Assembly: GCA_030601675.1 (NCBI GenBank)
Contig: JAUWBN010000010.1
Coordinates: 1-40,294, forward strand
DNA: 40,294 nucleotides
Source: Hadesarchaea archaeon
Lineage (GTDB): Archaea; Hadarchaeota; Hadarchaeia; Hadarchaeales; Hadarchaeaceae
Direction: 5' to 3'
Under the pieces are notes generated by a model. That model worked only from the letters and a program-made list of their open reading frames with translations. It ran no database searches and was not told the DNA's origin. The position numbers and the translations under genes are program-made. Of this stretch, positions 32,546 through 40,294 are shown in pieces; position 1 is the stretch's first letter, and every line of letters starts with the position of its first letter.

Positions 32546-33052
32546 ATGAAGGTACTGATCCAGGGTCTGGGTGAGATCCCCGCGACCATCGAGCTGGCTC
32601 TGAAGAGGGAAAAGCCCAAAGTCACCTACGTCATTTGCTCCGATTATCAACTAAATTACATCGCACGCGCGAGGAAGTACTCGAAACCCAACAAGCAGGT
32701 GATAACGGAAGCCGCGCGGAAAGTGGGCGCGAAAGTAATTTTTCAGCGGTGCAACGTTTTCGACCCGGCATCGATCAACGAGGCACTCCGGGAGGTTCTG
32801 GAGCGGATCGACCCGTACAAGGATGAAGTGATCATAAACTACGCGGGCGGTTCGGCCCCCGTCAGGCTCTTCCTAGGGGTACTAGGGGTCGAGCTCGCCA
32901 GGATCACCACTAAGACCAAAATCCTCTACGCGATACATTACCCAAAAGGGATGAAGATCGCAGAAAATCAAACCGAAAAGCTTCAGGAATTCCTCCCGGG
33001 CGACCTCAATCTCTTGCTGGGGTTCATGAAAAAGCGCGGCCCCAGCGCATAG
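32546..33052 (+). CDS. Stand-alone CARF-like Rossmann protein
   Basis: 168 residues, not firmly recognised. The pattern fits CARF domains: a first strand with glycine turn (VLIQGLGEIPATIELAL), a strand ending in serine (VTYVICSD), and the diagnostic segment EVIINYAGGSAPVRLFLGVL (94-113), which matches the N.TGGTK motif of CARF domains with TK changed to SA. No effector (HEPN, PD-D/ExK, HTH or membrane segment) follows; the chain ends at LLLGFMKKRGPSA. CARF domains bind cyclic oligoadenylates made in type III CRISPR systems, but no CRISPR array or cas gene is in view. It could be a ring nuclease-like or regulatory protein, or an unrelated Rossmann protein. A TATA-like TTTTACAAAG lies upstream. 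Confidence 0.7.
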   Translation: MKVLIQGLGEIPATIELALKREKPKVTYVICSDYQLNYIARARKYSKPNKQVITEAARKVGAKVIFQRCNVFDPASINEALREVLERIDPYKDEVIINYAGGSAPVRLFLGVLGVELARITTKTKILYAIHYPKGMKIAENQTEKLQEFLPGDLNLLLGFMKKRGPSA

Positions 33053-33060
33053 GGCCCCCA

Positions 33061-33585
33061 TCATCGATATTTTTTCGCGAGCTTGACGTAATCTTCAGCT
33101 CGCATGCGGATACTTTTGAACTCCTCATCCGTAAGTGCGCGCAGCGGCCTGGCCGGAATGCCCACCACTATCGTTTGTGAGGGTACCTCCACATCGTGGG
33201 GCACGACCGCGCCCAAGCCGACCAGTGAGCCCCTTCTGACCCTTGCGCCGTTGAAAACAATCGATCCTCCCCCCACGATGCAGTTATCTTCGACGGTGCA
33301 CCCGTGCAACAGCGCGTTATGTCCGACGATGACATAGTTCCCGATCTTGACAGGCAGATATCTCGTTTTCTTCCCATCATAGAGGTCGCCCGAGTGCACG
33401 ACGGCGTTATCTTGGATGCACGTGCATCGGCCGATCCTGATGCTTTCGAAATCCCCCCGCACGACAGCTCCAGGCCAAACGCTTGAGTGCTCGCCGATTG
33501 TAACGTCACCTATCACCGTGGCGGTCGGGTGGACGAAAGCGGTTTTGTGGATGCGGGGTCTTTTTCCACCAAATTCAACCAGCAT
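33061..33585 (-). CDS. Gamma-carbonic-anhydrase-like left-handed beta-helix protein
   Basis: Hexapeptide-repeat trimer of the gamma-CA/PaaY family. The zinc-binding histidines are at H64 (VVHS), H89 and H94 (VGHNALLHGC). Supporting residues R43 and D45 (VVRGD) and Q58 are present. 174 residues with a C-terminal helix (EEFKSIRMRAEDYVKLAKKY). The start overlaps the region of the PRC-barrel stop, so the two are coupled. Many members show weak carbonic anhydrase activity or act as carnitine/ferripyochelin-related proteins, so the substrate is uncertain. Confidence 0.9.
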   Translation of the reverse strand: MLVEFGGKRPRIHKTAFVHPTATVIGDVTIGEHSSVWPGAVVRGDFESIRIGRCTCIQDNAVVHSGDLYDGKKTRYLPVKIGNYVIVGHNALLHGCTVEDNCIVGGGSIVFNGARVRRGSLVGLGAVVPHDVEVPSQTIVVGIPARPLRALTDEEFKSIRMRAEDYVKLAKKYR

Positions 33586-33587
33586 GC

Positions 33588-33812
33588 CTACGCGCCAGCT
33601 TGCTCGGCCTTCTTGCTGTACACGAGCACGATGTCGCCGATCGCCATGATGCCGTTGTAGGGGATGGATATCGCCTTGCCTTCCCTATGCCCGAAGACAA
33701 ATCCCACCACCGTGCCCTCCTTATCATCGATTACCGCGTCTTCAATCGTTCCAACCAAGTGCGCCCGATCGCTGTAGATGCGCGTACCGTAGAGTTCGGA
33801 CAATCTCCTCAT
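33588..33812 (-). CDS. PRC-barrel domain protein
   Basis: 74 residues forming one PRC-barrel (LYGTRIYSDRAHLVGTIEDA; VVGFVFGHREGKAISIPYNG; IGDIVLVYSK), the small beta-barrel found in RimM and in photosynthetic reaction centre H subunits. Archaeal stand-alone versions are common; their role is unknown, possibly RNA- or division-related. The ATG follows GAGGTGACCTG. It is upstream of, and probably cotranscribed with, the gamma-CA-like gene. Confidence 0.88.
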   Translation of the reverse strand: MRRLSELYGTRIYSDRAHLVGTIEDAVIDDKEGTVVGFVFGHREGKAISIPYNGIMAIGDIVLVYSKKAEQAGA

Positions 33813-33935
33813 CAGGTCACCTCGCCATTAACTTGCGCGTGAGGTTTTTAGTCCTTTCGATGGCAAAAAACACGCGTTTGGGACGCAAGTTCCACTTCGA
33901 GAGTTAAAAATCGCTTGAGGAAGTTAAGGAATAAA

Positions 33936-33980
33936 GTTTTAAGTAAGAATAATGTAAATAGTATTGTCCACACCGGTGTG
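33936..33980 (+). promoter_or_regulatory. 16S rRNA promoter with a 12 bp palindrome at the start site
   Basis: GTTTTAAGTA (33936-33945) is a TATA-like element in an AT-rich run. Transcription would start around 33966. Immediately downstream, CACACCGGTGTG (33969-33980) is a perfect 12 bp palindrome without a spacer, so it is more like a protein-binding site than a hairpin. The rest of 33813-34149 (337 nt) is the rRNA leader; I see no gene in it. Confidence 0.5.
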
Positions 33981-34106
33981 AACGGCGTCGATCCGAGTAC
34001 GGGGCAAGCGCGCATAGCCCCGCGATGAGAGATTGTACTCTTGGTGTGGATTCAGAAATGTGGATCCGAACAAACCAGGCTACTGGAAGAGCTCGGGTCC
34101 GAGATA

Positions 34107-34118
34107 GGTCTGGTACCC
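34107..34118 (+). other. Left arm of the 16S rRNA processing stem
   Basis: GGTCTGGTACCC pairs with GGGTACCGGACC at 35644-35655 over 12 bp (one G-U). Weaker pairing extends outward: AGATA at 34102-34106 with TTTCT at 35656-35660, one mismatch. The arms enclose 16S, as in archaeal pre-rRNA cut at bulge-helix-bulge motifs. CCAA/TTGG just inside could be the central helix of such a motif, but the bulges are not perfectly canonical. Confidence 0.7.
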
Positions 34119-34149
34119 AAGCCAATTTCGATGCTTTGTGGTTGCTTTA

Positions 34150-35630
<1,481 letters not shown>

Positions 35631-35643
35631 CGATGCAATTTTG

Positions 35644-35667
35644 GGGTACCGGACCTTTCTTATTTTT
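35644..35667 (+). other. Right arm of the 16S processing stem and T-rich tail
   Basis: GGGTACCGGACC (35644-35655) is the partner of 34107-34118. It is followed by TTTCTTATTTTT (35656-35667), a T-rich run that could terminate transcription. Termination here would separate 16S from the tRNA-Ala and 23S downstream. Confidence 0.55.
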
Positions 35668-35759
35668 GGGCTTTAAAGAAGGAAGAATTATCAATTAAAA
35701 TGCCCATTAACTTTCGGGATACGGGGCGAACTTTAATAGCTTGTGCGTGGAAAAAAGGA

Positions 35760-36149
35760 ATGAAGGTGAGGCTGTTGGACGAGCGGTTTCTCGGGGTTGC
35801 CTTCCTCGGCGGAATTCTAATTTTGATTTCGACCTTCGTCACTTGGAATCCGTCGGCAAATGCTTCAGCGTGGGACGTATACGATGTGACCATTATAGCT
35901 AGTGCCGTCATGGTGATACTCGGCGTTATCTTAGTAAAAGAGCTCGAAATAACGAGCGTTGGCGCGATGATTCCAGTAGGTGGACTCTTGGCTTTGTTTA
36001 CTGGCATACAGACCTATCGAGTATATACTGATATTGGGTTTAATGTAGGGCTCGGCGCGTGGTTAGCCATCCTTGGAGGCATTCTGGCAATCATCGGTGC
36101 CTTAGGTCTAGGGGAAAAGACCCTGAGCTGGGTTCGGAGTAAAAAATAA
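35760..36149 (+). CDS. Four-helix membrane protein of unknown function, inside the rRNA spacer
   Basis: 129 residues with four predicted membrane helices (about 9-28, 44-60, 66-84, 97-116), a WNPSANASAWDVYD loop after the first, and a basic C-terminus (TLSWVRSKK). I do not recognise a family. The frame opens at 35700, but CTTTAATAG (about 35731-35739) is a TATA box 25 nt before the in-frame ATG at 35760, which also follows AAAGGA, so I start there. It lies between 16S and 23S on the same strand, with its own promoter, and converges on the next ORF with 26 nt between the stops. Confidence 0.75.
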   Translation: MKVRLLDERFLGVAFLGGILILISTFVTWNPSANASAWDVYDVTIIASAVMVILGVILVKELEITSVGAMIPVGGLLALFTGIQTYRVYTDIGFNVGLGAWLAILGGILAIIGALGLGEKTLSWVRSKK

Positions 36150-36175
36150 CTGTTGTAGAGTCACTGTCCGATGTC

Positions 36176-36787
36176 TCAACTGTATATTCTTTGTTCCACC
36201 AGCGAGCAATAGTTCCCAGTTTCCGATTTTGATACTTGAGTGGCAATCACTGATACCACGACATTCTGCATTCTGAAGTTGATTATGTAACCGATACCAC
36301 CAGGGATGGTTACTTTGAAGCTCTCCCTTTCTTCCCCGTATAAAGGAAAACTTGTGTGGGATATACTGCCCCCATCGGCTTGCCAGTATGTTTCCCAATA
36401 TTCACCTATCAGTGGAAGCAAATCTCTAGCGTCCGCTTCGGTCGGGCACACAAAGCCCATAACCCCAACGGCTACTTCTCCAAGGGAATCCATCCAATAT
36501 CTAGCAGCCGCGTTATCGAACGGGATACCATACCAATAATTGTCAGAAAACTCCCACTCAAATTGAGTTTGCTCTGAAAGATTACTTGGGATATCTGCTG
36601 CTGTGAGCAAATCATTCCAAGGATCTACAGATATGTAAGAGGGCAATCCTGGTATCTCTTGTCTTTCTAGTTGTCCGCCTTCCCCTCCGCCCCTAAGAAC
36701 CACAATAGCAGCCACAATAGCCACGGCGCAAATGGTGAGGACGACCATATAATAACGAAATGTTAATTTTTTAGTTTTCTTTTTCAT
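36176..36787 (-). CDS. Membrane-anchored extracytoplasmic protein, antisense inside the rRNA spacer
   Basis: About 203 residues. The basic start MKKKTKKLTFRYYM is followed by a hydrophobic helix (about 12-32, VVLTICAVAIVAAIVVL) and a Gly-rich linker (RGGGEGGQ). The domain of about 165 residues has two cysteines (GFVCPTEADA; GNYCSLVEQ) that could pair outside the cell. It resembles no family I know. The ATG at 36787 follows GAAGGGCC; a TTG six codons earlier is possible. AAATATTTATG (about 36836-36846) could be its TATA box. It is transcribed against the rRNA direction and its DNA is visibly AT-richer than the rest of the window. Confidence 0.75.
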   Translation of the reverse strand: MKKKTKKLTFRYYMVVLTICAVAIVAAIVVLRGGGEGGQLERQEIPGLPSYISVDPWNDLLTAADIPSNLSEQTQFEWEFSDNYWYGIPFDNAAARYWMDSLGEVAVGVMGFVCPTEADARDLLPLIGEYWETYWQADGGSISHTSFPLYGEERESFKVTIPGGIGYIINFRMQNVVVSVIATQVSKSETGNYCSLVEQRIYS

Positions 36788-36805
36788 AGATTGGCCCTTC
36801 AACAC

Positions 36806-37303
36806 TCTACCTATTCGACCATCCGCGTGTAAGCATAAATATTTTAAGATGGTTTGAAAAACTCGGGTTCTGAAACGGGTCTAGAGGTTCCTTCAAATAA
36901 CCTGCCTCATGCGCCAGTCCTTGAAAAATCCAAATAGGTTCATAAACCAATTAAGGTTCCCATTTTCCAAGCTAAAATTGACTTAACAGAACCATCAAGA
37001 GGTCTCATCCCCTAAGTCATAGACGCATAAAGTTTGTAAAGCTTAGTGTAAAGTTTAGAGAGCGAGTATCATAAAACTTAGTAAAGGATAAAAGACCTGA
37101 AAAGGCCCCAATGTGGGTGGTCCTGTAGTGAATGCTAACCGGGAAATTGATTGTTTAATCGATATTTCCAAGAATAAACCGCCATTTTCATTGTTTTGGT
37201 CCTTCTGATTGAGATTGTAATGGTGGCTCAGTAGAGACAGAAGAAGGAAAAATGAAGTTCAACGGAAAGAATTTAGATGTGAATAGACCGACTTTAACCT
37301 TGA
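36806..37303. other. AT-rich intergenic spacer upstream of tRNA-Ala
   Basis: About 500 nt without a supported gene. It contains TAAAG(T/C)TT-type repeats at 37028-37094 (TAAAGTTTG, TAAAGCTTAG, TAAAGTTTAG, TAAAACTTAG), which could include TATA boxes for an independent tRNA-Ala/23S transcript. AATTTAGATG (about 37269-37278) sits about 28 nt before the tRNA and is another candidate. I see no other RNA gene here. Confidence 0.5.
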
Positions 37304-37391
37304 GGGCCTGTAGCTCAGTGGTAGAGCGTCGGCTTTGCAAGCATTTAGCCAAAAAAGCCGAAGGTCCCGGGTTCGAGTCCCGGCAGGTCCA
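37304..37391 (+). tRNA. tRNA-Ala (anticodon UGC) with a 16 nt intron
   Basis: The acceptor stem GGGCCTG/CAGGTCC includes the G3-U70 pair that marks alanine tRNA; discriminator A; no encoded CCA. D-arm GCTC..GAGC; anticodon stem TCGGC/GCCGA (37329-37333, 37357-37361); T-arm CCGGGTTCGAGTCCCGG. The anticodon loop holds TTTGCA, then 16 extra bases (37340-37355) at the canonical 37/38 site. They fold as bulge-helix-bulge: TTTG (37334-37337) pairs with CAAA (37350-37353), with 3 nt bulges CAA (37338-37340) and AAA (37354-37356), and an inner GC/GC stem closes the ATTTA loop. It sits in the usual archaeal position between 16S and 23S. Confidence 0.97.
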
Positions 37392-37460
37392 CTCTCGTTT
37401 GACGCTCAAAAATTGCAAAGGGTTTTTAACCTACTTGGCACAATATTATGTTTAGATGCG

Positions 37461-37517
37461 ACTGGCGAAGACGTCTCGTCAGTTAAGGGCGAAAGCTGAC
37501 AAATATTTTTTTGTCAG
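37461..37517 (+). promoter_or_regulatory. Alternating hairpins in the tRNA-Ala/23S spacer
   Basis: Four segments can pair in alternative ways: 1 (ACTGGCG, 37461-37467) with 2 (CGTCAGT, 37477-37483); 2 (GTCAG, 37478-37482) with 3 (CTGAC, 37496-37500); 3 (CTGACAAA, 37496-37503) with 4 (TTTGTCAG, 37510-37517). So 1:2 plus 3:4 excludes 2:3. The pairing is seen by eye; any function in attenuation or processing is inferred. Confidence 0.5.
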
Positions 37518-37569
37518 TGATGATTGTCATGCATAGGTCGCGCCCATAGTGCTAGCTGGGTTCGAAAGG

Positions 37570-40294
<2,725 letters not shown>

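Noticed and set aside
37037-37050. 14-mer TAAAGCTTAGTGTA shared with 17599-17612
   Set aside because: A few exact 14-mer matches are expected by chance in 40 kb, especially in AT-rich promoter DNA; no longer match extends around it.
37252-37455. ORF spanning tRNA-Ala
   Set aside because: It reads through the tRNA and its intron; the RNA gene explains the sequence.
37517-37540. Possible C/D box sRNA (GTGATGA near 37517-37523)
   Set aside because: A C-box-like heptamer is present, but no D, D' or C' boxes are found at the right spacing.

Overview
This window comes from an archaeon. The evidence is group II chaperonin (thermosome), TBP, aIF1A, topoisomerase VI subunit B, AMP phosphorylase, pyruvoyl-dependent arginine decarboxylase, class III (EppA-type) pilin signal peptides, TATA-box promoters, a tRNA intron in a bulge-helix-bulge, and 16S/23S rRNA of archaeal type. 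The protein set is euryarchaeal in flavour and most of the window is GC-rich. A deep-branching group such as Hadarchaeota/Hadesarchaea is possible, but that is a guess; a 16S tree would decide it.

Layout. (1) 1-2913, minus strand: a compact information-processing cluster (aIF1A, RIO1-type kinase, an unlisted 40-residue ORF, a Dim2/Pno1-like KH protein, Topo VI-B running off the left edge). (2) 2913-6033: two divergently transcribed paralogues of the 2-isopropylmalate/citramalate synthase family. (3) 6075-7094: a VapBC toxin-antitoxin pair with a palindromic promoter, and a small protein of unknown function. (4) 7194-13793: a complete trpEGDCFBA operon behind two TGTACA-like boxes. (5) 13837-17506: AMP phosphorylase, arginine decarboxylase, and a convergent thermosome gene. 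(6) 17626-28849: a type IV pilus locus. On the plus strand it has an ATPase, two platform proteins, two pilins and a prepilin peptidase. On the minus strand it has a regulator and an eight-gene operon of seven pilin-like proteins plus one membrane protein. (7) 28896-33812: an EPSP-synthase-like protein and a ThiI-like protein that overlap and both lack key catalytic residues, then TBP, MoaE, a stand-alone CARF-like protein, a gamma-carbonic-anhydrase-like protein and a PRC-barrel protein. (8) 33813-40294: 16S rRNA, a 1.9 kb spacer carrying two protein genes (one antisense to the rRNA) and an intron-containing tRNA-Ala, then a truncated 23S rRNA.

How the parts work together. The trp operon makes tryptophan from chorismate and is tightly coupled through stop/start overlaps, two of them TTGA. 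The pilus genes would build a surface filament: the peptidase trims prepilins and the ATPase and platform proteins assemble them. The pilin-like proteins fall into two N-terminal classes, one with the usual Q..(S/T).E motif and one with an F(S/T)(L/I)D motif, and one carries a large extracellular beta-rich domain.

Most unusual points: the interrupted rRNA operon with attenuator-like alternating hairpins before 23S; the coupled pair of ThiI-like and EPSPS-like proteins with altered active sites; the prepilin peptidase whose N-terminal catalytic region has no usable start codon in frame; and the orphan CARF-like protein.
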